The notes under the pieces: model-generated
What the model was told of the DNA's origin: nothing
The model's input: the letters and a program-made list of their open reading frames with translations, nothing else
The model's database searches: none
Part shown: positions 6,465 to 12,638 of the stretch, piece by piece
How the letters are laid out: the number at the start of each line of letters is the position of its first letter
Position numbering within the stretch: the stretch's first letter is position 1
Made by a program: the position numbers and the translations under genes
IMG/VR virus record: IMGVR_UViG_3300042691_045116
Coordinates: 1-26,575 of that record
Strand: one strand, 5' to 3'
DNA: 26,575 nt
Source of the DNA: a virus

Positions 6465-6562
6465 CACACGTCGTTTGGCCCGTCATTGGCTTGATGGGTG
6501 TCTGTTTCGTGCTTATAGCGTTAATCGTTGCGGCTGTAATTCTTGACGCTAACGGACATTAG
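6461..6562 (+). CDS. 33-residue single-pass membrane protein
   Basis: Starts at GTG 6461 inside the GTGA overlap with the upstream stop, a typical coupled start. The product is almost one hydrophobic helix (about residues 6-28) rich in Val, Ile and Ala, followed by DANGH. Tiny one-helix proteins are common in phages (holin accessories, inhibitors), but nothing here shows which. Supported by coupling and by the absence of any other gene in the gap. Confidence 0.55.
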   Translation: MTHVVWPVIGLMGVCFVLIALIVAAVILDANGH

Positions 6563-6683
6563 AGAGTTTCTTAATCGAATACTTAATTCCGATAGAAGCA
6601 TTAAGCAGCTTCCTACTGCCCACAGTGCAAGGATAACGACGATTGAGCGTTTGACTCCTTTAGGAGGCTCTAAAATAGACTGA
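6543..6683 (+). CDS. Possible 46-residue protein with FLNRIL motif (TTG start)
   Basis: Open frame from TTG 6543, overlapping the previous small gene by 20 bases and ending 21 bases before the next ATG. Product is hydrophilic: DIREFLNRILNSDRS at 5-19 is a clear amphipathic helix, then a basic stretch and TPLGGSKID. It fills an otherwise empty gap and carries the motif shared by neighbours. Against it: rare start, no clear ribosome site, and a competing minus-strand frame (6521-6706) with a hydrophobic helix. Treat as tentative. Confidence 0.35.
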   Translation: MTLTDIREFLNRILNSDRSIKQLPTAHSARITTIERLTPLGGSKID

Positions 6684-6704
6684 GGTTTGTTGCCGAAGAG
6701 AAGC

Positions 6705-7067
6705 ATGTACCGGGACCTCGTGTATCGACCTGGTGAAGATTCTTACGGTACACGAGATCTTGTGTTCCGTCCCGGTGTGGACTCTACTGCTGTAGAAGTT
6801 CTTCCGTATCTCCCCAACCGAGAAGCTGCTATTCGAGAGGTTGCTGAAGATTTTCTCGAGTCTTTTCTGCGTGGCGGCGGACAGGATGTAGCTGGGTATG
6901 TTCCCTTTAAAGGCGTAGCCCCTGCAGATATCGATCCCGGCGGCCCTGAATCGCCTGAAGCTTATGCCCGTTTGGCTGATTGGCTGCGGACTCGTCGCGA
7001 AAGCGGCCACATTGATCGTGCTCGAGAAAACCTCAGAAAGATGGGATACCCCCTAGGTGGGGTTTGA
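6705..7067 (+). CDS. Hypothetical protein with N-terminal duplicated motif
   Basis: A 120-residue protein from ATG 6705. An upstream TTG at 6687 is also in frame but less likely. The N-terminus holds an 11-residue repeat: RDLVYRPGEDS (3-13) and RDLVFRPGVDS (17-27). DFLESFL (49-55) is an amphipathic helix matching the motif in neighbouring small proteins, and YVPFKG (65-70) is identical to a hexapeptide in the minus-strand protein at 8952-9788. C-terminus is charged and helical. No family recognised. The repeats and shared pieces suggest peptide docking to a common partner, possibly a virion protein. Confidence 0.8.
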   Translation: MYRDLVYRPGEDSYGTRDLVFRPGVDSTAVEVLPYLPNREAAIREVAEDFLESFLRGGGQDVAGYVPFKGVAPADIDPGGPESPEAYARLADWLRTRRESGHIDRARENLRKMGYPLGGV

Positions 7068-7096
7068 TTTAGAGTTATTTAAAAGGTATATCTAGG

Positions 7097-7459
7097 ATGA
7101 CTATGCGCCGAGCTCCCTCGCGTGAGTTTGCTATTGGTTTTGGGGACTTTACATTCCCTATCTCCGGTAAGCAAGGTGAGCGTCGTTCTAAGACTGGTGT
7201 ACCTTCGCGGGATTTTCTCGAAAATTTTTTAAGTAACTTAGGGACACCTGCAGCTTCAACTCCAGCCCAAGCTTCTGAAGCCCCATCTTCAAGCGCCCCT
7301 AATACGCCTGAGGCCGTACCGTCAGATAAGCTTGCAGCGTTGTTTTCCGCAAAAACACCTAGGCGCGGTGGACCTAGCTACCGCCCTGTCCCTAGAACTC
7401 AAAGTGCTCGGGAGTCGGGCATTAAAAAAGCTCGAATCCGAGCAGCAGCCAAGGAATGA
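7097..7459 (+). CDS. Basic hypothetical protein with DFLENFL motif
   Basis: A 120-residue basic, low-complexity protein. Residues 10-22 contain aromatic FAIGFGDFTFP. RDFLENFLSNLG (38-49) matches the shared motif. Residues 50-80 are a Pro/Ala/Ser linker and the C-terminus is Arg/Lys-rich (RRGGPSYRP, KKARIRAAAKE), suited to binding nucleic acid or an acidic surface. AAAAGG at 7080-7085 may serve as ribosome site ten bases upstream. Unrecognised. Confidence 0.75.
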   Translation: MTMRRAPSREFAIGFGDFTFPISGKQGERRSKTGVPSRDFLENFLSNLGTPAASTPAQASEAPSSSAPNTPEAVPSDKLAALFSAKTPRRGGPSYRPVPRTQSARESGIKKARIRAAAKE

Positions 7460-7532
7460 GTGCATAATTTTGCAACGCCTGCGTGTTTAAGCTTAGTTGT
7501 TTACTTAGAGTTAAGAACACGCAAGGCATACC

Positions 7533-7718
7533 GTGGGCGACCCCTGCAAAGCGATCGACCGTATCACCACGCAGCTTGCGAAATTATTGGCGTTATCTGC
7601 TGATCGAAAGCCAGGTCGCGCTTCAGTTTCAGTTACAACCCGACAGGCTGAAGGCCCTCAATATCATTTAATGCACAGCATGACTTGGGATGAGGACGGA
7701 GAATTAGATATTCGTTGA
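7533..7718 (+). CDS. Small hypothetical protein
   Basis: A 61-residue protein from GTG 7533. Short helix (CKAIDRITTQLAKLLALSAD, 5-24), then a Ser/Thr/Val strand region and an acidic end WDEDGELDIR. Chosen over an overlapping frame at 7483-7671 because its composition and acidic tail resemble other proteins here. Nothing identifies its role. Confidence 0.55.
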   Translation: MGDPCKAIDRITTQLAKLLALSADRKPGRASVSVTTRQAEGPQYHLMHSMTWDEDGELDIR

Positions 7719-7767
7719 TTTTTTTCCTTGTAAATCTGTAGTCTGGGTCCTGAATTACAAGGTTACC

Positions 7768-8337
7768 GTGCACGACGATCTAGCTTTTGAGCGTCAGTTT
7801 TGGGGTGACTGTTGCAATACCTTCAGCGAGGATCAAAAGCATTACGTCTACGCGCGTTTCATGGAACTGATTCCGCGTGGTTATCACTTTGAGGCTTCGG
7901 GGAAACGGATCTTAGATATTGGAGGCGGACCCACTTCGATGCTTTTGAAGTGCATGAGCTTGCTGGAGGGGCTCGTTGTTGATCCAATTAGCTACCCACA
8001 GTGGACTGTCGCTCGTTACGCAACCAAAAACATACGTGTTAAGGTCGGTCGCGGTGAGGATGTTGATGAAACGGGCTGGGACGAAGTCTGGATTTATAAC
8101 TGCCTGCAGCACACTGAAGACCCTGAGCGCATTATTAAGAACGCATTGGCTGCTGCCCCGGTTCTCCGTTTGTTTGAATGGGTTGATATTCCGCCTCACG
8201 AGGGGCATCCGGTTGCTTTGACGAAAGATTTACTGGATTCCTGGATCGGGAACGAGGGCCTTGTTGCTGATTTGAACGAGTCTGGTTGCGTTGGCCGTGG
8301 TTATGGCAACGTGTATAAGCGCAGGGATCTCAGTTAG
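7768..8337 (+). CDS. Class I SAM-dependent methyltransferase
   Basis: A 189-residue protein starting at GTG 7768. Motif I is ILDIGGGPTSM (48-58), followed by VVDP (70-73) at the end of strand 2 and a motif IV-like DEVWIYNCLQHTED, then RLFEWVDIPPHEGHP, typical of the Rossmann-like SAM fold. It is short and resembles methyltransferases of sugar or nodulation type more than DNA methyltransferases: there is no DPPY or NPPF motif. Substrate cannot be read. With several glycosyltransferases in the window, a small molecule or glycan substrate is a reasonable guess. AAGG at 7760-7763 lies just before the start. Confidence 0.8.
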   Translation: MHDDLAFERQFWGDCCNTFSEDQKHYVYARFMELIPRGYHFEASGKRILDIGGGPTSMLLKCMSLLEGLVVDPISYPQWTVARYATKNIRVKVGRGEDVDETGWDEVWIYNCLQHTEDPERIIKNALAAAPVLRLFEWVDIPPHEGHPVALTKDLLDSWIGNEGLVADLNESGCVGRGYGNVYKRRDLS

Positions 8338-8358
8338 TTTCAGTTAAGTCTGTATCGG

Positions 8359-8541
8359 ATGAACCGGCGCCGTCAGAAGATCTTCAAGATCTGGGCCAAT
8401 GCCTTAGGTCCTAAGAGTGCTGATTGCCAGCAAACGGCAGACCATGTCGCTTGGGTTAGGACTTTCATATTCGTGACTTACTTTGTGACGAACTGCTTTA
8501 TCGTTGCGGGTGTCATCCGTCACTGGAACGATGCCCTTTGA
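8359..8541 (+). CDS. 60-residue single-pass membrane protein
   Basis: Basic start (MNRRRQK), a soluble stretch with LGPKSADCQQTADHVAW, then one hydrophobic helix at about 32-53 (WVRTFIFVTYFVTNCFIVAG) and a short tail. Positive N-side suggests N-terminus inside. It overlaps the next gene by 11 bases. Small membrane proteins of this shape are frequent in cyanophages; function unknown. Confidence 0.75.
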   Translation: MNRRRQKIFKIWANALGPKSADCQQTADHVAWVRTFIFVTYFVTNCFIVAGVIRHWNDAL

Positions 8542-8776
8542 GATGTGCACCTATGAAGAAGGTGTGTATAAAAGGTTAGAGGAAACTGTGTGTGAGTATA
8601 TGGATGAGGATATGGTAGGCAAGCTGGTTCCGCATCTAAAGAAAGCTTTATGTCAGGAGCTCGCAGAGCGTCGCGCTCGGGTGAACCAGGTAGAGTCCAT
8701 CATGAATTCTCTTTTCCCTGGCGAGGGTTATGCCCCGACTCAGTTCAGCAACGAGGGCTCTGCTGAAAAAGCTTGA
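8531..8776 (+). CDS. Small acidic helical protein
   Basis: An 81-residue protein from ATG 8531; an upstream in-frame TTG (8504) would lie deep in the previous gene. Largely helical and charged with EEGVYKRLEETVCEYMDED and LAERRARVNQVESIMNSL, perhaps a coiled coil (about 10-60). Ends in a loose GYAPTQFSNEG tail. Overlaps the zinc-ribbon gene by 47 bases, implying coupled translation. No family recognised. Confidence 0.7.
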   Translation: MPFEMCTYEEGVYKRLEETVCEYMDEDMVGKLVPHLKKALCQELAERRARVNQVESIMNSLFPGEGYAPTQFSNEGSAEKA

Positions 8777-8960
8777 GAATGCCTATGTCGTCTGTTCTGA
8801 TTGTGGCAGCAAGTACGGCGTATATTCGGTCGGTTGCAGCTCAGTTTGGGAAGGCGACTGCGATGTTTGCGGGGAATCGAAGCCCGTTACTGAGGCACGT
8901 GACTACGCGTACCTCATTACGGGCATTCGAAAACTCAGCCGTGGTGAATCCTTAGATTAA
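8730..8960 (+). CDS. Zinc-ribbon protein
   Basis: A 76-residue protein. C22-x2-C25 and C44-x2-C47 form a zinc ribbon, with an additional C36 and the aromatic-rich SKYGVYSVGCSSVWEGDCDVCGE context. This resembles small zinc-finger proteins in cyanomyoviruses, judged by pattern only. The GAGGG at 8723-8727 lies close before ATG 8730. Its end overlaps by 9 bases the end of the convergent gene at 8952-9788. Likely binds nucleic acid or a protein partner; role unknown. Confidence 0.75.
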   Translation: MPRLSSATRALLKKLENAYVVCSDCGSKYGVYSVGCSSVWEGDCDVCGESKPVTEARDYAYLITGIRKLSRGESLD

Positions 8961-9788
8961 GGATTTCGGGGTCGCGAAGCCTTTTTGAGCTAAAGCGATC
9001 GCAGCAGCGTTTGCTGCGCCTTGCACGTACTGGGGAGTTTGTTTTTCTTCAGGCTTTTGAGCAGCTTTTTCAAGCAGGAGCTGCATCATGGTTTGATCGA
9101 TTTCTTCGCGTGCTTTGCGGAATGTTTCGGGGCTAGGTCCTGCGTAGCTGCTGCTGACTTCGATCCTGGGCTTCATGAGCTCGTCGATCTTTTCGAGCAG
9201 AAGCTCTTCGGCAGTTTTATTTTCGGGTCTTGTTGTACCGGGTTGCGGCGCTGCTTGCTGAGCGACAACAATTTCGCCTTCTTGTTCGGGGCGGTTGATG
9301 TCACCGTGGCCAACACGGAATACCACGCGGCCGCTGGGGTCCATGGCTTCGCTGAAGTAGCCGTAACCACCACCTGAGCCACGGCGGATTTTGCCGCCAG
9401 GCACACCTGGAATAAAGATTGAGGCGCCCTCGACTGCACCTGTGTCGAAGCGAGATTTACCTTTGAATGGAACGTAAAAATCTAAAGGATCCCAACCGGG
9501 CCGAGTTGCGTGGGCTTTAGTGGCGGCTTCGAATAATGCTTTCTTTTCTTCGGGACTGGCATTTGGATTCCAGCGTTGGCTCGAGACAGCTTGATTGGAG
9601 AACTCAATCTCACGGCCAATACTGCTGTACTGCTGGGCCAGTGAATCGAGGGCTCGGATCTTTTCTTGTAGGGGTAGGGCGCTAAGGATCTTGAGGTCAA
9701 TGTGATACGGCGACGAACCACCGATCCGTTCACTAGGACCAGTGAAACCGGAGCGATATGTCGGTAGGTACTGGATTGAGTTAGACAT
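8952..9788 (-). CDS. Virion-like protein with possible degenerate M23 domain
   Basis: A 278-residue protein. Residues 1-100 are helical. Residues about 105-175 read like a peptidase M23 (lysostaphin-type) beta fold: YVPFKG, RFDTGAVEG (113-121), IFIPGVPGG (124-132), GGGYGYFSEAMD (139-150), GRVVFRVGHGD (153-163). The usual H-x3-D zinc site is R-F-D-T-G here, keeping only an Asp, and the usual HxH is GHGD, so it is probably not catalytic. The rest is a Pro-rich linker and a helical, Glu/Gln-rich tail ending in an Ala-rich segment. Encoded with the next gene, 6 bases apart. Perhaps a structural protein at the virion. The M23 reading is a guess. Confidence 0.75.
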   Translation of the reverse strand: MSNSIQYLPTYRSGFTGPSERIGGSSPYHIDLKILSALPLQEKIRALDSLAQQYSSIGREIEFSNQAVSSQRWNPNASPEEKKALFEAATKAHATRPGWDPLDFYVPFKGKSRFDTGAVEGASIFIPGVPGGKIRRGSGGGYGYFSEAMDPSGRVVFRVGHGDINRPEQEGEIVVAQQAAPQPGTTRPENKTAEELLLEKIDELMKPRIEVSSSYAGPSPETFRKAREEIDQTMMQLLLEKAAQKPEEKQTPQYVQGAANAAAIALAQKGFATPKSLI

Positions 9789-9794
9789 GATTGA

Positions 9795-10118
9795 TTAACC
9801 GCAAACTCCACGGCAAGGATCTGCGATATTCATTACGCCGTTTCGCATTGAAGCTGCCTGGGCCGCGCGGCATTTAGCGCACGCATCAGATCCGTACAGA
9901 GTGTTTTGTAAGTCTTCGAAGTTCTCGATACGAGGTTTAGGGCGCGGTGTCCAGTTGGGCGGCACCATCATTCCTGTTCGATTGTCTTCGCTTCTTAGGG
10001 CGCTTTCGTCAAAATCGTAAGTTTTAGGCGTACGGGTAAGGATAGTTTGGATGAAGTCGTTTAAGAAGTTATTAGATTTCTCAGGGGATAACATGCTGAT
10101 GATATCGTTTATGTTCAT
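9795..10118 (-). CDS. Hypothetical protein with C-terminal Cys pairs
   Basis: A 107-residue protein, first gene of a two-gene minus-strand unit. N-terminal helix ISMLSPEKSNNFLNDFIQTI (7-26) includes the FLNDFI form of the shared motif. The middle is Pro-rich and polar. C80-x2-C83 and C102-x3-C106 near the end could hold a metal or a disulfide. No family recognised. Confidence 0.75.
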   Translation of the reverse strand: MNINDIISMLSPEKSNNFLNDFIQTILTRTPKTYDFDESALRSEDNRTGMMVPPNWTPRPKPRIENFEDLQNTLYGSDACAKCRAAQAASMRNGVMNIADPCRGVCG

Positions 10119-10208
10119 TTCTAAGGATGCAGACGCCTACCTATTGTTACTTTAACACGCACAAAACAGAAGGTAGTTTATAGTTGGGTCTGACCTAATA
10201 AGTTGACT

Positions 10209-10439
10209 GTGACGTACATTACTTATGTGCATGTAGATGAAGATGATTTCGAAGTGATTGGGGTTGATGATTATGGGATCTTGGTTAAGGCAGCGTGGGG
10301 TGAGCAGAGTTTTGTTAGTAGTTGGCACCTGGTGGATGAGCGGAAAATCCAGTTAACGCGAAGGACAAAACCGGCGGACTGGGACGCAAAAAAAGAGGCC
10401 CGTAAGCAGGCCGTAAAAGACGAAGGGCAGCAGGTGTAA
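10209..10439 (+). CDS. Small hypothetical protein
   Basis: A 76-residue protein from GTG 10209 (TTG 10203 is two codons upstream). First 50 residues look like a small beta domain with alternating strands (VTYITYVHV, DFEVIGVDDYGILVKAAW, FVSSWHLVD), the rest is a basic helical tail with PADWDAKKEARKQAVK. It is a lone plus-strand gene between two minus-strand units. TATAGT at 10179-10184 might be its -10, but no good -35 is visible. Unrecognised. Confidence 0.7.
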   Translation: MTYITYVHVDEDDFEVIGVDDYGILVKAAWGEQSFVSSWHLVDERKIQLTRRTKPADWDAKKEARKQAVKDEGQQV

Positions 10440-10462
10440 GAAAAAACTGCGTGCGTGCGCAG
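10439..10462 (-). terminator. Terminator of the minus-strand methyltransferase unit
   Basis: On the minus strand CTGCG (10462-10458), a 6-base loop and CGCAG (10451-10447) followed by six T residues (10446-10441) and CTT. It lies about 55 bases past the stop of the gene at 10516. Confidence 0.7.
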
Positions 10463-10515
10463 CTACTAGTGGGGAAAGGTGTGGGAGGCGCGTCGAAAAT
10501 CCCCAAGCGCCAATC

Positions 10516-10731
10516 TCATGTGTCTCGTTTGGGATTTGATTTAACTGGTTTAAACTGCCCGCACCAATCTTTATCGGCGTTGACCTGAGGCCACTGCGCC
10601 CGTGGTAGTAGTGCAGATTGAATATAAACGGGAATAGGGGAGAAGCGACGACATTGACCCGTCGCGTTCACCTCAACATCGTGTGTCAGTCGGAAAAACC
10701 GACAGGTTCTGCAGGAGTCTTCTGCGTTCAT
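10516..10731 (-). CDS. Small four-Cys putative zinc protein
   Basis: A 71-residue protein with C7-x2-C10, G-Q-C27 and W-C57-G-Q-F. The layout C-x2-C-x-F-F ... G-x-C-R-R ... W-P-x-V ... D-W-C-G-x-F is that of a widespread small uncharacterised phage and bacterial protein type, recalled by pattern. The four Cys probably bind zinc. Start overlaps the methyltransferase stop by ATGA, so the two are translationally coupled. The same motif layout is found at the C-terminus of the protein at 12177. Confidence 0.75.
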   Translation of the reverse strand: MNAEDSCRTCRFFRLTHDVEVNATGQCRRFSPIPVYIQSALLPRAQWPQVNADKDWCGQFKPVKSNPKRDT

Positions 10732-11441
10732 GCGACCTTAGTTACGAGTTGCCAGCCGGTAAAGATTGCAAGCTTCATCGAAGCGAAGGCGTTGAGGGCG
10801 CCGTCGACACCGCGCTGGACGTCGGGATGGCCATAATCGTCAAAAATAACGATTCCACCAGGTTTAACCATCGGGACAAACAGCGTGGTATCCCGTGCAA
10901 CAGAAGCAGGATCGTGCGCACCATCAATATACAGGACATCGATCCAGGGTTCGCCGCCGCTACGACGGTTGAGTTCAGGAAAAACGTCCCAGCTGCAACC
11001 TTTAATTACTTCAATCTTGGCAGCGTTATCGGATTTAGCAATATTCCCGCGAGCTGTGAGCTCGATTTTCGCTAATTCGGGGTAGTTTTCGGGCTTTTCG
11101 TGATGCTCAGAGCTTCCGGTGAACGGATCGATGGAAATTAGACGAGATTCGGGGTGCGAAAGATAAAAATCAGACCAGAAACAGCTCGAAGCGCCCTCGT
11201 AAACACCGATTTCGACGATTTGACGCTTTGCAGAAGGGTCTAAACGCAGTTCAGCCGCTTCGTCACGAGTGCAGAGCACCATATCGGTGTTCAGCAGAGC
11301 GTCATACCAAGTTTGATTGAGGCTATATCGCTCGTTTAGCTTCTTCTTGCCTTGGATCTGGACAGTCGGCACAACTTCCTCAGCTTCGTTGCCGAGCTGA
11401 GCCATGAGATCTTTAAAGCTCTGCTTACTAGCCGTGGTCAT
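10728..11441 (-). CDS. SAM-dependent methyltransferase, Methyltransf_24 type
   Basis: A 237-residue protein. IVEIGVYEGASS (75-86) is the SAM-binding loop, ISIDPF (102-107) closes strand 2, DVLYIDGAHD (168-177) is the acidic motif of TylF/CmcI-like and Methyltransf_24 enzymes, and PGGIVIFDDYGHPDVQRGVD (194-213) is the downstream motif with a metal-binding DDY. Such enzymes methylate sugars and other small hydroxyl substrates, often with Mg2+. Substrate unknown; the glycan genes suggest a sugar. First gene of a two-gene minus-strand unit ending in the terminator at 10439-10462. Divergent from the gene at 11533. Confidence 0.85.
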   Translation of the reverse strand: MTTASKQSFKDLMAQLGNEAEEVVPTVQIQGKKKLNERYSLNQTWYDALLNTDMVLCTRDEAAELRLDPSAKRQIVEIGVYEGASSCFWSDFYLSHPESRLISIDPFTGSSEHHEKPENYPELAKIELTARGNIAKSDNAAKIEVIKGCSWDVFPELNRRSGGEPWIDVLYIDGAHDPASVARDTTLFVPMVKPGGIVIFDDYGHPDVQRGVDGALNAFASMKLAIFTGWQLVTKVA

Positions 11442-11480
11442 CTGCCCGGTTCTAAATGTCGTTATGGTAGCAGCATTTTG

Positions 11481-11509
11481 TTGACACGCTGCCCTTTGGG
11501 CTGTATGCT
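11481..11509 (+). promoter_or_regulatory. Sigma-70-type promoter
   Basis: Perfect -35 TTGACA (11481-11486), 17-base spacer, -10 TATGCT (11504-11509). Points to the membrane-protein gene at 11533 and lies in the divergent gap to the methyltransferase at 11441. One of the best promoters in the window. Confidence 0.8.
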
Positions 11510-11532
11510 TGCAGTGTCACTAGGTGACTCAC

Positions 11533-11817
11533 ATGACAAACGACATCCAAATCAGAGCCAACTCCAGCGACGCCGTTGCGTACGCAATCTTCTCTCATGC
11601 TTTTGGTCTGACTGTTTCGGTCTGTACCCTGATCGCTTTCGCCACGCTGTTTCCAAAATTCGTAACCAACCAGAGCTCCTACGCGACCCGCATGAGGCAG
11701 TTCAACCAAGCTGTTGGGGAGTGCCTTGTCCGGCAGGTCGAGATCTACGGACGGCAAGACGTTCGGACTTGTAAAGCCGCCGTTAATGCTCGCCTGAATT
11801 TTTATGAGCACCGTTAG
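11533..11817 (+). CDS. Small membrane protein
   Basis: A 94-residue protein. AGGTGA at 11522-11527 is a good ribosome site for ATG 11533, so the in-frame GTG at 11524 is not the start. One hydrophobic helix at about 18-42 (AYAIFSHAFGLTVSVCTLIA and following), then a soluble charged part with two Cys. Topology and role unknown. First gene after the strong promoter, leading a run that includes the acidic protein and tRNA-Leu. Confidence 0.75.
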   Translation: MTNDIQIRANSSDAVAYAIFSHAFGLTVSVCTLIAFATLFPKFVTNQSSYATRMRQFNQAVGECLVRQVEIYGRQDVRTCKAAVNARLNFYEHR

Positions 11818-11820
11818 CCT

Positions 11821-12060
11821 GTGGGCAGTCGCCTGCGGTCTGTGTCAGATTCCCTCGAGCTCACGCCGGAAGAGCAAGAGCTCCTCGATAGTGCGATCAA
11901 GAACTTGCAGTCTTTTATCGAAGAGGAGACCACGCACTACGCGTTTGTAGAAGATCCTCGTAACGATGAGGACTACGATACGTTTGAGTACGGCACAGAG
12001 CCGCTGCCTGGCGATCAAACCTGGAAAAACTCTAACGAGCCTCCCTCGGACAGTCAGTAA
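11821..12060 (+). CDS. Small acidic hypothetical protein
   Basis: A 79-residue strongly acidic protein from GTG 11821, three bases after the previous stop. A helical part (LTPEEQELLDSAIKNLQSFI, 14-33) precedes an Asp/Glu-rich tail with DPRNDEDYDTFEYGTEPLPG. The acidic composition recalls DNA-mimic or inhibitor proteins of phages, but nothing specific supports that. Not recognised. Confidence 0.7.
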   Translation: MGSRLRSVSDSLELTPEEQELLDSAIKNLQSFIEEETTHYAFVEDPRNDEDYDTFEYGTEPLPGDQTWKNSNEPPSDSQ

Positions 12061-12062
12061 GT

Positions 12063-12071
12063 TGCTATAGT
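12063..12071 (+). promoter_or_regulatory. Extended -10 promoter for tRNA-Leu
   Basis: TGC then TATAGT (12066-12071), an extended -10 element (TGn-TATAAT type) without a -35. Start would fall near 12078, just ahead of the tRNA at 12081. The same TATAGT lies ahead of the CAU tRNA at 1164-1169. Confidence 0.5.
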
Positions 12072-12080
12072 CCTCATGCC

Positions 12081-12162
12081 GCTGCAGTGGCGGAATGGTA
12101 TACGCTGCGCACTTAAAATGCGCTGAGTTTCACTCATGTGGGTTCGAGTCCCACCTGCAGCA
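12081..12162 (+). tRNA. tRNA-Leu (UAA)
   Basis: Acceptor GCTGCAG 12081-12087 / CTGCAGC 12155-12161 with discriminator A12162; anticodon stem GCGCA 12107-12111 / TGCGC 12119-12123 with loop CTTAAAA, anticodon TAA 12114-12116; long variable arm GAGTTTCACTC (class II, fits Leu); T arm GTGGG-TTCGAGT-CCCAC. No CCA. Decodes UUA, frequent in these AT-leaning genes. Confidence 0.95.
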
Positions 12163-12176
12163 CTAACGAACATCTA

Positions 12177-12626
12177 ATGGCACCTCAAAAGAAAAAGCAC
12201 GACAACAATCAACTTCAGGGTCTCTACGAATTCCACAAAACAAAAGAATGTCCTTTATGCGGTGAGCTCAAAGCTAAAGTAAAAGAAAGCAGGAAGATAT
12301 TTGAAGGCACCAGAAGGCGGTATAGCTGCTTTGGGTGTGATCACAAGTACACAACGTATGAACTAACATCTGAGGCTTATGAAGAGCTGCGCACTCTTCG
12401 CAGTAAGTTCAATCAGTTGGAACAGGTCTTTAATAGTGTCCATCAACCTGTACAACAACCTGTACAACTAGAGCCAATCCCCGTGGAACCTGAAGGGATC
12501 CCTTGCGCTGATTGTGCTCACCTAACAAATCACGGTTGTTCGTTTGACATACCAGAAGCTCATACTGAGGATGCTCGAGGGTGCAACCTGTTTCAATCAA
12601 TATTTTCTGATAACATGCTGACATAG
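12177..12626 (+). CDS. NrdR-like zinc-ribbon protein with a second Cys module
   Basis: A 149-residue protein from ATG 12177; frames opening upstream overlap the tRNA and are not used. Residues 25-62 (C25-P-L-C28 ... ESRKIFEGTRRRYSCFGC, C51/C54 ... YTTYE) match the N-terminal zinc ribbon of NrdR, the repressor of ribonucleotide reductase genes, but the ATP-cone that normally follows is absent. Instead a helix (60-90), a Pro/Gln/Val repeat (91-100) and a second four-Cys unit: C110-x2-C113, G-C121, G-C136-N-L-F. That unit has the layout of the protein at 10516. Could act on nucleotide metabolism or transcription; DNA binding is a guess. Confidence 0.8.
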   Translation: MAPQKKKHDNNQLQGLYEFHKTKECPLCGELKAKVKESRKIFEGTRRRYSCFGCDHKYTTYELTSEAYEELRTLRSKFNQLEQVFNSVHQPVQQPVQLEPIPVEPEGIPCADCAHLTNHGCSFDIPEAHTEDARGCNLFQSIFSDNMLT

Positions 12627-12638
12627 ATCAGCTGTCTA

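Noticed and set aside
6521-6706. Minus-strand 61-residue frame with a hydrophobic helix
   Set aside because: It opposes a plus-strand operon, its start overlaps the ATG at 6705, and a plus-strand frame with a shared motif covers the same bases. Kept only as an alternative.
7483-7671. Plus-strand 62-residue frame overlapping 7533-7718
   Set aside because: The composition is less protein-like and it lacks the acidic end typical of its neighbours; one frame in this stretch is expected.
9021-9439. Frames antisense or out of frame to the minus-strand gene at 8952-9788
   Set aside because: They are shadows in Gly/Ala/Glu-rich coding sequence, with no own start signal.
10618-11085. Plus-strand frames at 10618, 10683 and 10885
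   Set aside because: They are antisense shadows of the Methyltransf_24-type gene, whose motifs are clear on the minus strand.
12138-12176. Upstream start for the NrdR-like gene
   Set aside because: It lies within the tRNA-Leu 3' half; ATG 12177 is used.
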